From NCBI GenBank assembly GCA_020881915.1, contig JAJFPB010000008.1, forward strand, positions 2,852,001 to 2,916,000: DNA of 64,000 nucleotides, read 5' to 3'. Source of the DNA: Paramyrothecium sp. XJ0827. Taxonomy: Eukaryota > Ascomycota > Sordariomycetes > Hypocreales > Stachybotryaceae. Under the pieces are notes generated by a model. The model searched no databases, was not told the origin of the DNA, and was given only the letters and a program-made list of their open reading frames with translations. Positions within the stretch are counted from its first letter, which is position 1. Each line of letters begins with the position of its first letter. The translations under genes were made by a program, and so were the position numbers. Positions 11,327 to 23,586 of this stretch are shown one piece after another.

Positions 11327-13089
11327 ATGGCCCATTCTAAAGTCATACCCGTCACCCATGGCACACCCCCGCCATCGCCTCGTGTTTCTATTCTCCACGA
11401 AAAAGGCTTGGAGCTCACGTCGGACGGGCAATACGTACGCTGGTCACGGTCCAATGAGCGTCATCCGCGCAATTGGAGCAAGGCACGCAAGCTCTATGAC
11501 ACAGGGCTCATCATTTGGGTGGATGTCTTCACGTATGGGCCTCGCAATGCTGCTCTCGAGTCATGCGGATCATAGAACTGACATTTCTCTAGGACCGCAG
11601 TGAATAGCGCAGGGGTAAGCCCAAGCGTGGTTATCGCGTCTGAAAACATTAGCTAACTCTAAACAAGGCTGCTGCTGCCAGTAAAGCCCGACATGAGTAC
11701 GATATTTCAACGACCATGTCAGTATTTGTCTTCGTTACACTGTACGTATCGCCGCAATGCCGTCTGATCAGTCTTCGAAATGACTTCTAACAAGAAAAGC
11801 TACCTATTGGGACAAGGCATTGGTGGAATCATTTTCCCTCCATACTCGGAATCCTTTGGGCGAAAGAATTTGTACATAGTCAGCACAGGATTGTACAGCA
11901 TCTTCTGTGTTATCATCGCAGCAGTCCCATCCTTGGCTGGCACAGTTGTTGGTCGCTTCATTACCGGAGTACTTTCCGGAATCCCGACCACCATCACTGC
12001 TGGGAGTATCGAAGATTTGTTCAACGCTAAGGATCGGATATGGTATATTTTTCTATGGGCAATGATATCGAATGTAGGTCTAGCCTTGGGGCCAATTATG
12101 AGTGCGTATATCATAGCCGGGCTTGGATGGTGAGTTCAGCACACAGCTCTCAGCACACGCACTCTTTTCTGATGAATTGCTCCAGGCGATGGGTGTTCTA
12201 CATAGCTGCTATTGTGCTAGCAGTCACAACAGCTTGCCTGTTCGCCCTCCGCGAATCTCGACCTTCTTTGCTGCTATCCCGCGAGGTGGCTATGATCCGC
12301 AAAAGCACTGGACTGGATCATCTGCAGGCTCTCAATCCGGATTTTACGCCTGATCTCAGCGTATTCGTACGCATGGCTCTCTTTCGTCCAGCCATCCTGT
12401 TTTTCACAGAGCCCATCATCTTCATGGTGGCAGTCATCAGCGCTGTCTCTGCTGCTATAATCTACTTGTTCACCGTGGCTCTGCCGACGATCTATCAGGA
12501 TATGGGGTTCTCTGAAGAGTCTGCCTCCCTCCCCTTCCTGGCAATCGGATTGGGGCTGGTTCTTAGCTACTTCACGCGAATCTTGGATGACCGGATCGTC
12601 GTGCGGCTGCAACGCCAAGGCCGTCCTCTCACGCCTGAAGATAAACTGCTTGGGTTCACGATTGGTGCTCCAGCCCTTGCATGCGGATTGTGGTGGTTTG
12701 CGTGGACCATCCCACCCCACGTCCCCAATCTGCATTGGATAGTTCCGACATTGTCCCTGATCTTCTTCGGCTACGCTCTCAACGAGTTCGACACCGTGCT
12801 TGTTGGTTACGTAGCGGATAGCTATCTCAGCTATGCTGCTAGCGGATTTGCGGCCGTTGCCTTGCTTCGGTCAATCTTATCAGCCACTTTCCCCTTGTTC
12901 GCACCGCAGATGTTCGAGCGACTGAGTGCAAATGTCGCCATGTCCATTTTGGCGGCTTTAGGTACGGGCTTTTGCGTCGTGCCGAAGCTGTTTACCCGGT
13001 ATGGAGAGAGAATCAGAGCGAAGAGTAAGTTTGCTGCGTATAGTGTGCAAGTGTATGAGGAAAATGGTGTGGACGAGAGTGGGTACTGA
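11327..13089 (+). CDS. MFS transporter (DHA1-like), probable cluster exporter
   Basis: Five exons: 11327-11532, 11593-11614, 11668-11741, 11800-12129 and 12186-13089, all with GT-AG introns that keep frame. The protein of about 510 residues has a hydrophilic N-terminus with NWSKARK before TM1 and about 12 hydrophobic segments. It has the loop-2-3 motif GQGIGGIIFPPYSESFGRK (MFS motif A variant with P-SE-FGR, typical of fungal DHA1 drug/proton antiporters) and a GRFITGVLSGIPTTITAGSI segment. It lies beside the NRPS-like gene, so I infer product export or self-protection at the plasma membrane. Substrate cannot be told from sequence. Confidence 0.83.
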
Positions 13090-14217
13090 TCAACTCCCTA
13101 CCATGTGGCTACACGAACAACACCGCCGCCGGTCAGCAGACTAGGTTGGGGCAAACCAGGAAGTTGTCTAACACTCTTGATGAGTCAAGGGCTTCAGGAT
13201 TATCGGAGGAAAACCGTTACTTTTGTATGTATTGTGATTGGGGCGAATTGTTCTTGCTCTAGCTACCCTATAGCCCTGGAGGCAAGCTCGAAGATCTATA
13301 GAGGTTCTGAATTTACGCGTGGGAGCCTTGTCTCTCATTTGCAATTCAGGCACGGAATTGGCATCTTTTCACCGAGTTCAAGCTTCTCCTAGAATCGAAT
13401 GACCACGTGTTATCCGACCTTGTTATTAATTGTGTATGGTGTTGTCTTTTCTTCTCAAAGCTAGCATCTGACTGACTGTGATGTCGGGTCGGAAACGATC
13501 TCGGGCCAGTTTTGAGGAGATTCAGGGTAGGTAATTCCAAAGGATCATGACTGCCAATTTGTTTCTGGACAGTTTGAGATTTTTTCGTGCTAGCTGGTAA
13601 TGAATGAAGAGCTTAGGCATTTAAAAGAGACGGCTCTATGTGGAGGAACTGCTTACACTTCATTCTTGAATCCAGATTCTATTCAACAGAAGTAATGCAG
13701 GACACATCGCTTGTGATGGTGAGGCTGACAGTGGTATGGGTTCCTCCCAAATGTCTGATTTGCTGAACCAGTTATCTCTCTCAACAGAGCATATAAATTC
13801 CAAGCTATAATGGCTAGAATCTTGCACATGACAGCAATTGACTGAATATCTAACCTCTGTTGCTAGTGTTTCTGGATTTGGGATTTAATGTTGTCTCCAG
13901 TAATGCTACCAATTCATAGAGATCTATCTTCTGCCATGACTGTCTCGGAGTCTCTGGTGTCTCTTGCAAATAAGCTAATTTCTTCAATTGACAGTCTTCA
14001 GCAATTGCACGTAAAAATGTCTTGTGATCAGGCAGACAGGGGTAAAAAGACTTCGTCAATCCGCTAGTTATTTGTATTACTGGGAATATGGTCGGTGCAT
14101 ACTTTTATCACAATTTCCAGCCAACTCTATCTGAGAATGACACGATGACCACTACGTAACAAACAGCACGGAGGCTGTCGTTTTTCAAGAAAATATTCAA
14201 ATATGTGACTTGACCAA
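13090..14217. other. intergenic with a dispersed repeat copy
   Basis: This is the convergent gap between the MFS and NRPS-like genes. It contains one copy of a diverged repeat (13253-13400) also found at 33403-33546. No supported gene. Confidence 0.5.
13253..13400 (+). repeat. diverged dispersed repeat, copy 1
   Basis: It shares GCTCTA-CTACCCTATAG near its left end, and TCAGGCACGGAATT followed by AGTTCAAGCTTCTCCTA near its right end, with 33403-33546 in the same orientation and at similar spacing. The middle is strongly diverged. It could be a remnant of a mobile element or a non-coding duplication. Confidence 0.55.
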
Positions 14218-17200
14218 CTAAACCTTCACTCCAGACCGTCGAAACACATCGTGCCTCTCACTGTTTAAGACTCTCTTGCCTTGCAAAAATCCTAGGCCGG
14301 AAAGATACTCCACGCTTTTGCGTAACGCTTGCAGAGTCTTGTCGCTGGTTTCCTCATTTTGTCGGCATTCCAAAACATGTTCGTCATTGCCTTGCCCAAG
14401 ACCTGAATCGAGACATTTGCCACTGCCGGTTCTTTCTTTATACATCGCCAGACGAGCATCGCCGATTTTCCCCTTGCGCTGTTCCACCCATTCCATGACA
14501 GGCCAGAGGAGATGTGACGACCCTTGGCGGGACACATTCGCGTTCACTACACGGAACCAGTCGTCGAAATTCATCGCATGCAGCGTCATTCCAGTGCCCT
14601 CTGAGACTGCCCTCCAGAAGTCCTTCACAGGGATGCCTTCCGTCATTTTCAGAACCTGAGGTATGTGCTCGCTGTCGCATCGGCTGCCGAGGCACGCATG
14701 GATGATGCATTGTGCTACGTGATCTGCACCCGCAAGGCAAACCATCGCATCCGGCTCGCCATCGACAAAAGCCCCGGCTTCACATGCCCCGGCGACCAGC
14801 CGCCAGATAAAGTCATCTGTATTGGAGATGCCTTCGGCCGCTGTGCCAATAATGATGCCGGGCTTGACCATGTTGATACGCTGGCCAGCGGAAGCGCGAC
14901 CGATAGACCGTTGAACCAGAATATCAGATGCAAACTTGGACTGTGAATACCCGTCTGCAGAAGAGAGGCGTGAGGAGTCGCTTGCTACTGCACTCTCTGA
15001 AAGGTGCATCTCGCCGCCCGATACGTAGGTGCAATGCTGCAGAGGTCCACCTCCCGCCAACGCGAGCTTCAGGATTTGCAATGTGCTCACGACATTCGTT
15101 GCACGCAGTCTTTCGTAGCTTGAGGACCAGTTCACGTCGGCTCCGTTGTGTATGATTGCGGTGACTGCCTCTGATTCTTGGACGCATGTTCCCTGGAGGC
15201 GTGCCCACTGATCTATAGATAGACCCAGTCGCGGCTGTGCAAGGTCTCCTGGCCAGACTTCAATACGGCTCGCTAGCGCAGGCGACCACCATCTAGCGGT
15301 AGTACCGGCGGCCGCAATCCGTTCAAGGCCGGCATTCGCATCTTTCGCCCGAACTAGCACGATGACTTTCACTACACTGGGAAGAACCAATAGCTGTCGA
15401 AGAATTTGGCTGCCAAGGAACCCGGAAGCTCCTGTTAGGAACACCACACTTTTACCTGTTTGTCTTTTCGGCTTGGAAGTTTCGTGTTGGTGCGTTTGCA
15501 AACCTGCCAGCTCTTTATCAAGCTCCTCAATGTCTCGCAAGATATTGGCTGCTCTGACGCGTTCTTCAGATTGGTGGACAACGTGGTCCCGGCTGCGCAC
15601 AATCTCGGCAATGTCCCGGACTCTCAAGTTGGCCTTCCTAAAAGTCTTGACAGGGATGTCGATGCCATAAAAGTCGTTGACTGATCTGGCAAGTGAGACA
15701 GTCCTCAAGGAGTCAAGGCCGAGATTTTCCAGTGTGGCATTCTTTCCCTTGAGAGGATTTTCTCCCTCAGACTCGGGTTTGCGTAGGACGTTGACAAGTA
15801 TGTCACTAACCTCGAGCGCGATCGTGTCGTCCTGGGGTATTTCGGTCAGGACTTCCTCGCTCGAACCTGATTCGGTGTACTTGAATAGCTCGATTGTTGA
15901 GAGGGTTCGAGCATGCTCCTTGAGCTTGGCACGGTCAACCTTTCCGTTCGAATTGATCGGAAGCGTGGCAAGAGGTATGAATATTCGAGGAACCATATAC
16001 CCAGGCAATGTCTCCATGAGACGAGAGCGGATTCGGGCAATCAGTATTCCCAGTTTCCCCTCCGACATATGACTCGACTGAAGCGCACCATTGGCTACGC
16101 CATTGGTATTTCCATCCGCATTTCGATTCTCTGAGCATTTTAGGAATGCCACTAATCTAGGCCCACTGCCGTGTAAGTCCACTAAGTCGACGGCGACATC
16201 GCCGGTTATTGAAAGCTTCGATTTGATGTTTTTTTCGGTCTCCTGATCCTTTCCAGTGGAAGTGGCGTCGTCTACAGCCGTTTGACTCGATATGTCTAGG
16301 CTTTTGCGGATGACCGACTCTACTTCCTCTACCTCAAGCCTCTGTCCTCTCACTTTAACCATTGTATCTTTCCGTCCAATGTACATCATTGTACCATCGG
16401 GCAGATAGCGTACAAGATCACCGCTTTTGTAGAGCTTGGACGTGGATGCGGGAACGTCAAGACTCTGCCTCCATGACGGGGCGTCGATTAAGACTTGCTT
16501 CGTCTTCTTGGGATCTCCGAGGTACTCTTTCAGAAGACCAGGGCCCTCATAGAGCATCTCTCCAATAGCACCCAGAGGTGATAGAAGTTCGGGGTTATCA
16601 GGGTTCACGATCCAAGAATAGGTGTTAGGAGCGGGTCCAATGGGTACAATTTTGGGACAAGGACCATCAAATTCGGCCAGGAAAAATGTAGCCGACTCGG
16701 CCGGTCCATATGCTAAATCACGGCAGTTAGCAGAGCAGGCTTCTTTGCTTCAAGCATGGTCTCCTGAAGTCCTGAGACCATAGGCGGCAGCTTCTCGAGA
16801 CTGGAATAAAAAGGAGAAAAAGAACATTTTTTCCCGGAATACTTACAGTGAATGACTTTGACACGATTGTTCCACGCATTGATATCATCGGAAGTGACAA
16901 CCTCGCCCCCCATGAGCAAGGTTTGCAAACTGGGAAGGTGATATTGTGCGAACAAGCGTGCAAAAGAGGGAGTGAAGTAGGCCCAGTTGACTGCCATTCT
17001 ATTCATGCTTTCTTCCACATTGTTGAGGCGCTCTTCATCCGAGGGAATGCATATGCATCCGCCATAGATTAACGGTGCATAGATCTCTACCATGCTGACA
17101 TCAAAGGTATAACTCGACCATTGATAGGTGGAAACACCCTCCCGATCGAGATGCTGCAGAGGGGCGTTGGAAAGAATACCCGTTACAAGAGAGTTGTGTG

Positions 17201-18600
17201 TGTGCACGATGCCTTTGGGATTTCCCGTGCTGCCGGAGGTGAAGGCCACAATGCATGTATCGCTGGGCTGGACGTCTGCTGACCTGTAATGGCGTTCTTG
17301 ATGCACAAGCTCCACAGTCGGAACTAACGCGCAATGCCCATCAAAGCGGCTTTTATACTGGGTAGATGTGAGGACAAGCGATGCGTCGAGAGTATGAATA
17401 ATCGAATCGTGGCGGGCGCGTGGATGGCTCGGATCGAGACAGCAATACGCCGCTCCGGTCTTAAGTACTGCAAGCATGGAGACAATGGCCCAGGTACATT
17501 TCTCAAAGCACAAAGCCACTTTTTTCCCGGACTTCAGGTCATAAGTGTCCACGAGATGTGCTGCAAGAGCGGAAGAGCGCTTATCCAACTCCGAATACGA
17601 CATTTGCCCATCCCAGGACTTAATAGCTATAGCATCAGGCTTGTGGCGGAAGCCCTGTCCAACCAAGTCGTGGAGCAGTTTGTTGGGAATGCTTGTCGAA
17701 TGTTGGTTCCAACTAGATATAGTTGCTTTGCTTTGCGCTCCGCAGATGTCCAGGTCTGCGATAAACGTATCGAGTGGGACTGAGGAGATGGAATGAAGAG
17801 CTGCAGCAAAAGAGTCCACAAATCCTCTGGCAACAAACTCAGAGATTTGGTCAATGTTGTAAAGCATGTGTACCGACATTGACAGTTCGTCAAAATACAA
17901 GACAAGGTCTAGACCGTCCTGAGACCTGATCAGCGAAAGGTCAGTAGATTACCACTCCAAGGTTACTCACGTGCTGTATAGTAGGGATAGAAGAAAATTT
18001 ATCCATTGTATTGGGGACTAGTTTCTCAAAGACAAGGCTTGCCGTGGGCTTCTTGGCCAATCGTCCGCCGTTGAGCGTTGCAGAAGTCTTTGGATTTACC
18101 AAAAGCGGCCCCAAGTCATCATCGGACAAAATTCCATTTCCCTTAAGACCAAGAGCTGTGCGGATGCAGGTTGTAGATGCGAGCTCATAGACATATTGCA
18201 GCTGTTGGCTCCTGCTTATTGCGCCGTGGTTGTGGCCGTTCGCATCGTCTTTCGAAATAGCTTTGGCATAGATGAACTCTGCAAGATCGAAATATTGATG
18301 AATCACTATCGCAAAAGCTAGCTTTGCGATTGATACCGGGGCAACCTCGTGGCTTGAACAGAATACACCTAAGTGGGTCTGTCTGGGCATCGAGATGGCA
18401 ATCGAGGACAACATGGCTGAGATGTTGGTTTGACAACAAAACAGAAGGACTGCAGGTAAGGGATTAAGGCACTGTTGCCTATGATCAATAGATGTAAATA
18501 AAGGACCAGTCTGAGTGGAGGCGGGCCGACAACAATGTTTGCGTACAATGCTTTTAAATTGGTAAGAATGCGCCTTTGCTACCGAAGGTGAACCCTTCAA
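14218..18600 (-). CDS. NRPS-like enzyme: partial C, then A-T-R (reductive release)
   Basis: Three exons: 18600-17971, 17918-16847 and 16712-14218; introns of 52 and 134 nt keep frame (about 1,398 residues from this start; an inner ATG at 18414 gives about 1,336). The first 300 residues resemble only the C-terminal half of a condensation domain; I find no HHxxxDG. The A domain has FTSGSTGNPKG (A3), YTFDVSMVE (A4, with the Asp that holds the alpha-amino group), YGPAE (A5) and NSNGKVDRAKL with the A10 Lys. The T domain has LGLDSLR with the pantetheine Ser. The C-terminal R domain has TGASGFLGS (NADPH Rossmann) and YSQSK (catalytic Tyr/Lys). It should load an alpha-amino acid and release it as an aldehyde or alcohol. 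An eye alignment suggests the pocket D-V-V-Y-L-G-S-T-F-K. Substrate is unknown. Confidence 0.87.
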
Positions 18601-19385
18601 TCATATTTATACCTACACGAATCGTTTCTTTTGTTTACCGGAAGGTGTCAAGAGAGTGCCTGACCGTTGCTCGATAAAGGCAAAAGGTTCCCACCGAGCT
18701 CCTGCTAGGACCAGGAGCAAAATCCATGGCTCAAGACGTGGCCATCATGACAACTTTGGCTTACACCCCTTCCTGCAATGTCAGCCTCTTACTCGCCTTA
18801 CTGTGAGGTCAGGTTTTAGGGTTTGATCTGCTACAAAATACAGGGAGGTACGTTGAGAGTGGGCCGACAGGGTCTGAAATCGAATTAATTACCCCCCGGT
18901 ACTTTTCGAGGCATCCAAATTACTGAGTGAGATTTGTACCGGCCAGGGTCAAAAGTTACCTTATGCAAGTGTCCGAATATGTCCCTGTTGAAATAAATTG
19001 TCATTACTCATACCGCCTATGGAAAGAGGCAGCCAGTGACTCTCTAGTTTCTTCAAACCCAAGCACTAGGTTAGAGGGTTCACGTCGCAAATCATACAGT
19101 GAGGTTTTTTGCATTTCGCGTCTACTTCGAGGACGAGGCGTATTTGTTCAGCCAGAGCCAAATTGGATCCTTAGACTCTTATTACAAGATTATCTTATAC
19201 CCTTCCTGCAAAGGTATCGTAGTTGCTGCGCATCAAAACACATGATCTGTTGTCGGAAGCGGCGTTGCCATTGAGCAATTACTTTCGAGCAGTCCGCATT
19301 TGGGACTTGTATACACGAATTACAGTGGATAAGCTGGTCTGATGAAGCCCCAATGACTGATTCAAATCTATTCTAACTATGTGGA
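18601..19385. other. intergenic, promoter of the NRPS-like gene
   Basis: About 0.8 kb between the NRPS-like gene start and the stop of the PLP-enzyme gene, both on the minus strand. A 115-residue open frame here has no recognisable features. Presumed promoter only. Confidence 0.5.
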
Positions 19386-20829
19386 CTAGCATTGAACCCG
19401 ATGTTGGAACTGTGCCTGTACTACATGATCCAGAGCATTGATGAAAGTTTGGATGTCTTGAAGATTGTTATAGTGGACCAAGCTCACACGAAGCACACCC
19501 CCATCATCCAGTCCGAGTACGTCATGCACCGGCCTGAGTGAATAAGCGTTCCCTGCCAGTATGCGGCACGGAGATGACTCGTGTATGGCTTTGGCGATGA
19601 CTTTGGAAGACACTCCATTGACCGTGAACGAAACAAGTGATACTCGAAGCTTCGGATCAGATGACTTTTCGCCGTAAAGGGTGAACCATTTCGGGTGTGA
19701 GTTGAGGTATTCGAGCAGAGGTTGGACGATGACTACTTCATGGTTGATAATATTATCCCAACCGATGCGCTGAATGTACCGTACAACCTCAAGCACACCA
19801 TCTTCGAACTCGAAACAGTTCATGCCTAGGCGGACTTTAATGTCGAGGGGTTTGGGGTCCAAATGATAAAGGCCCAGGCTCGTCATGTACCGTTGCTGTA
19901 CGGAGCTGCGGGCGTACATTTGTGCATAGTGTGGCCCAAACAACTTGTACCAGCTGAAGAAATAGAAGTCAACGTCCATTTCTTTGACATCAATGGGCCG
20001 ATGAGGAGCCCACGCCACTCCGTCGACCGAGAGCAGGGCACCCGGAACTGTGTGGACAACATCTGCGACTGCACGGATGTCATGGATGGTACCGAATATG
20101 TTTGATACATGACCACAAGCGACAAGCCTAGTCTTGGGGGAGAGCAGCGGTTTCAGAGTCGCGATGCTAAGTTTGGCAGTAGTATTACCCTTCCCACCAG
20201 GCGGTGACCACCACTTAATCTCGATGCCCAAGGATCGTGCCAGAGCCACCCATGATGTGACGCCGGCTTCATGACACAATGTTGAAACGATGATTTCCGA
20301 GTCAGAGTTGAGCAACGGACGTAAGGAGGTTGTCACGTTACGGATGAGGCCACTAGTGGAGGGACCGAAAGCTGCACAGGGTTGTCAGAGAGCATACTTG
20401 TCATGGTATTGCAATTTTGCCTATGCCGGCTGTCACGTACCAACTTCGTCGGGCTCGGCGTTCATGAACGCTGCGAGTTCGGCGTACTTCGACTTGCGTT
20501 CATCAGTGTGACGCTGACTGACTGCATCACCGCCGATGAAGTCAAGTTGGTAGGTTGACATGGCGTTTGCGATGCTGGGTTGACTATTAACTTCGGCTCG
20601 GGCTTCTAATTGTGAATGATGAAGACTTGGAAAGGAAAAAAAAAAAAAGGAAAAACAATACGTACGCTTTGACAGCACCTTCATACACCAAGCTACCTGT
20701 GGCGTTGTTGAGGGGAACCAGATCTCCTCGCAATGCTGGAAAGTGCTGTCTAACGCTCTCAACATCGTAAGCCATCGTTGCGCCGTTTGTGCTGTGAGTA
20801 TTATCCGGGCTGGAACCAGCGGCCGTCAT
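19386..20829 (-). CDS. class V aminotransferase fold PLP enzyme (cysteine desulfurase-like)
   Basis: Exons 20829-20666, 20583-20441 and 20371-19386 with introns of 82 and 69 nt give 430 residues in frame. The N-terminus YDVESVRQHFPALRGDLVPL-NNATGS and the segment AEPDEVAFGPSTSG match the cysteine-desulfurase-like subfamily of class V PLP enzymes. LLSVDGVAWAPH carries the Asp that contacts the pyridine nitrogen, and FFSWYKLFGPH holds the PLP Lys. Members act on amino acids (desulfuration, epimerisation, C-N or C-S bond chemistry), so the reaction here is open. It lies next to the NRPS-like gene and shares a promoter with the oxygenase, which argues for a shared pathway. The first intron has a long pyrimidine tract before its 3' end. 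Confidence 0.85.
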
Positions 20830-21646
20830 GGTGGCAAAGGGATGTTTTGAGGGTATGTGAATGGTCGAAATATGGGCAGAAGGCTTCGTTCTTTTGAAGA
20901 CGCACGCTGCTGATGCACGCGTATCTACTATTCGAGGCAGTTCAAGGACAGAGAAGTGGATACGGTCGCCAATATGTTTCGCCAATGGAGCCTCTGAGTA
21001 GTTCCACCTGAACGGAAGGAATAAAAAGGAGAATGGCCTGTTATCAAGTGGAATCTACGAGGCGCCTACGCCCTCGAAGTTTGATTTCCAAGTTCTCTGT
21101 TTGTAGTAATATAGCATTGCAAGAAGGGGTGTAAGCCAACCTGACGCGAAGGTGTAAGCCAAACTTATGCTCAGGGTATAAGCTAACCTAATCAGACTGG
21201 GTATAAGCTACCATATAGGCCGAGGCATAATCCAACCTTAGGAAAAGGGAGTAAGTCAGCCTTACAGGAAGTGATATGAGCTTAGCTCCAGGAATGGTGT
21301 CAATTTACCTTGAGGGAAGCGGCGTAAGCCAGCTTTACAGGAAGGAGTGTACACTGAACTTGTAGACATTCCGTGTAAGCTACCTTGAGGGAATGGTGGC
21401 TACGCTTCTGTACGCATTGTGACTTTCGTGAGAAGCTGGATCGTTCATTGCGTAGGATTGATCGAAACATCAAAAAGTAATTCTAACGACGAACATCCTG
21501 ACAGAAAGGTTAAAAGGCATGGAAATCCCCCCCAATTCTCTGCATAGCTCTCAACTCCTTCATCCATCAGATTCTCACATATAGCTCTTCAATCCTCTCA
21601 ACAGATTCATTTATTTGGTGACCCAGTCTCCTAGCCCAGCAACAAG
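20830..21646. promoter_or_regulatory. bidirectional promoter of PLP enzyme and oxygenase genes
   Basis: An 817-bp divergent intergenic region without coding potential. It contains the 24-bp tandem array at 21129-21419. The last 130 bases before the oxygenase start are C/T-rich, as in fungal core promoters. Confidence 0.7.
21129..21419 (+). repeat. degenerate 24-bp tandem repeat array (about 12 units)
   Basis: Units of 23-26 bp follow each other without gaps. The common core is GTAAGCCAACCTTAC, followed by a purine-rich AGGAAGG-like tail. The core is an inverted repeat, GTAAG-N5-CTTAC; it is perfect in the unit near 21252-21266 and near-perfect in the units near 21131 and 21323. Copies differ at many positions, so the array is old or under partial constraint. 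I infer a cluster of binding sites for a dimeric regulator. A non-functional minisatellite is the alternative. Confidence 0.75.
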
Positions 21647-22780
21647 ATGTCTACTCTTCCTGTCATCGACTTTTCCATCTATTACAATGGCACCGACGCT
21701 GATCGTACCAAGTTGGCCACTGCAATTACGGAAGAACTCCGTAAGCACGGTGCTATGCGCCTGAAGAATACCTCGATTTCTGCCAAGACAATCCAGGAAG
21801 GCTTCAAATGGGTAGAGATCATTTGGCCCAACTTAGCAAGGTTGATAACACGACTAACGTCACATTGTTGATATAGGGCAAGAAGTTTTTCTCGCTCCCC
21901 GTTGCGGAAAAGGAAGCAATTCCGAACGAACGTAATGCAAACCCTCAGCGAGGTTGGAGCTATGTCGGCTCCGAGAATACCTCAAAGCTCGACATGGTCG
22001 AGAACGAAGGACTTGAAGACGAAAAGGTCGACTTCCTCATCTCGCTATGATTTCCTAAATGAGAAATTGCTAACATACAATCCGGCTTTGTAGGAACACT
22101 TTGACCACAGCTCTGCAGCTGATACTGAGTTCCCCAGCAAATGGCCGTTGGAATCCAGTATCCCAGGTTATCGTCAGTTCATGGAGGACTTGTTGGAGAA
22201 GTGCCACGTCGTTGGCCGGGAAGTGCTGGAAAACTTGGAACAAGGTCTCGGCCTTGCTAAAGGCGAGCTTTTGGACCGCTGCTGCGCGTCTCCAATCATC
22301 GACGAGCTTCGTATCAACTACTACGCCCCGATCTCTACAGAGAAGTTGAACACCGGCAAGTACCGTCGTGCCTGGCCGCACACTGACTTTGGGATGATTA
22401 CGCTGCTATTCCAAGACGACGCCGGAGGCCTCGAGGTGCAAGACCGCTATAGCTCCGAGCCGGAAGCGTTCATCCCCCTCGTGCACGGGGATCCCACGGA
22501 GGTGTTGGTGTACGTGAGCAACAGTCTTGAGTACATGACCAACAACTATCTCAAGGCGGGTCTGCACCAAGTTGCTACCCCGATCAGTATGCAAGACGTG
22601 GCCAAGGGCATCTTACCAGAGCGTCAATCGCTCGCATGTTTCATCAAGCCCCGTCGTGAAGTGAACGTGGGGCCAATGAAGCAATTCATTACACCGGAGA
22701 GGCCCAGGGCCTATGAGGACTTGACGGGGCTAGAACTTCACAGGGTTAGAGTTGGAAAGCTGTATGGGGCGGCTGCTTAA
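21647..22780 (+). CDS. 2-oxoglutarate/Fe(II)-dependent oxygenase (isopenicillin N synthase-like)
   Basis: Exons 21647-21811, 21877-22026 and 22094-22780 give 333 residues. The second intron has a GTCGAC donor, which is weak, but the frame and family alignment support it. The N-terminus LPVIDFS is typical of the DIOX_N domain. The Fe ligands are the HTDFG His and Asp and the His in KAGLHQV; RQSLACF provides the Arg-x-Ser that binds 2-oxoglutarate. RINYYAP is the usual RxNYYP-like strand. Such enzymes hydroxylate, desaturate or cyclise small molecules in the cytosol. It is divergent from the PLP enzyme across a repeat-bearing promoter, which suggests co-expression. Confidence 0.87.
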
Positions 22781-23586
22781 GATAAATCATTGCCGGCACA
22801 TACAGGTTCCGCACTCCGATTGCGGCTGAAAGAGATGTCGAAATCTGTGTTACATGGCAAAGATTTAGAACCAACAGGAGGGCAAAAATCACTAGTTCTT
22901 GACTAGTCAATGAAACCTGCATTTCTCAAACTTCCTAGAATTCTTTTTTCTGGACGTAGCATTGAGTAAAGGCAAGTACGTAACGAGAAGATACTACGGC
23001 GCTGGATGGAAGTGAAGATGATGAGGTTTTACTTGAGTCAATTGTGGTTCCGAAGATGCGGATGTGGAAAATGGTACATGAGATGCGAGTAAGGGTAGCG
23101 GCAAAGCTGCCGACAATCATCCAGAATTAGCCCTTCTTGATGGATAACCTAGTCAATATTCCTGTCCTTGACCTGCTTACCGACACTGTAAGAGAATGGA
23201 TTCATGACAAAGCCATTGTTTACTAGTTCGAAGCACTACCGGAGACAACTTAAAATGAGCAAGCTTCCCTAAATATGCTTGAGGACATATTCGATGGAGT
23301 CAAAAGAATGCATCGACCATGAATCAATTGTCCCAGCATAGCCGCTCCGTATTATTTCCGTGTAATATATCGTCCAGGCAGTGCCTCTAATCGTGGAACC
23401 GCGTTCTAAGTTTTCGGGATAACGTTCAGCTCAATGCATATCCATCGGGAGAATCCGTCACTGCCCTGGTGCCTTCCACATTGTTCATCTTTATTTTCTT
23501 AACTAACGTTTAGAAGATTCAGATTTGAAATGCATATCCTGTACATAGTCCCAAGGCTCAAGATTAAGATCATGGGCGGCATTGGT
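22781..23586. other. intergenic, convergent
   Basis: The gap between the oxygenase and SDR gene ends. No supported gene or repeat. Confidence 0.5.

Noticed and set aside
18927..19274. 115-codon plus-strand frame between the NRPS-like and PLP-enzyme genes
   Set aside because: No recognisable motif, and it lies where the NRPS-like promoter should be.
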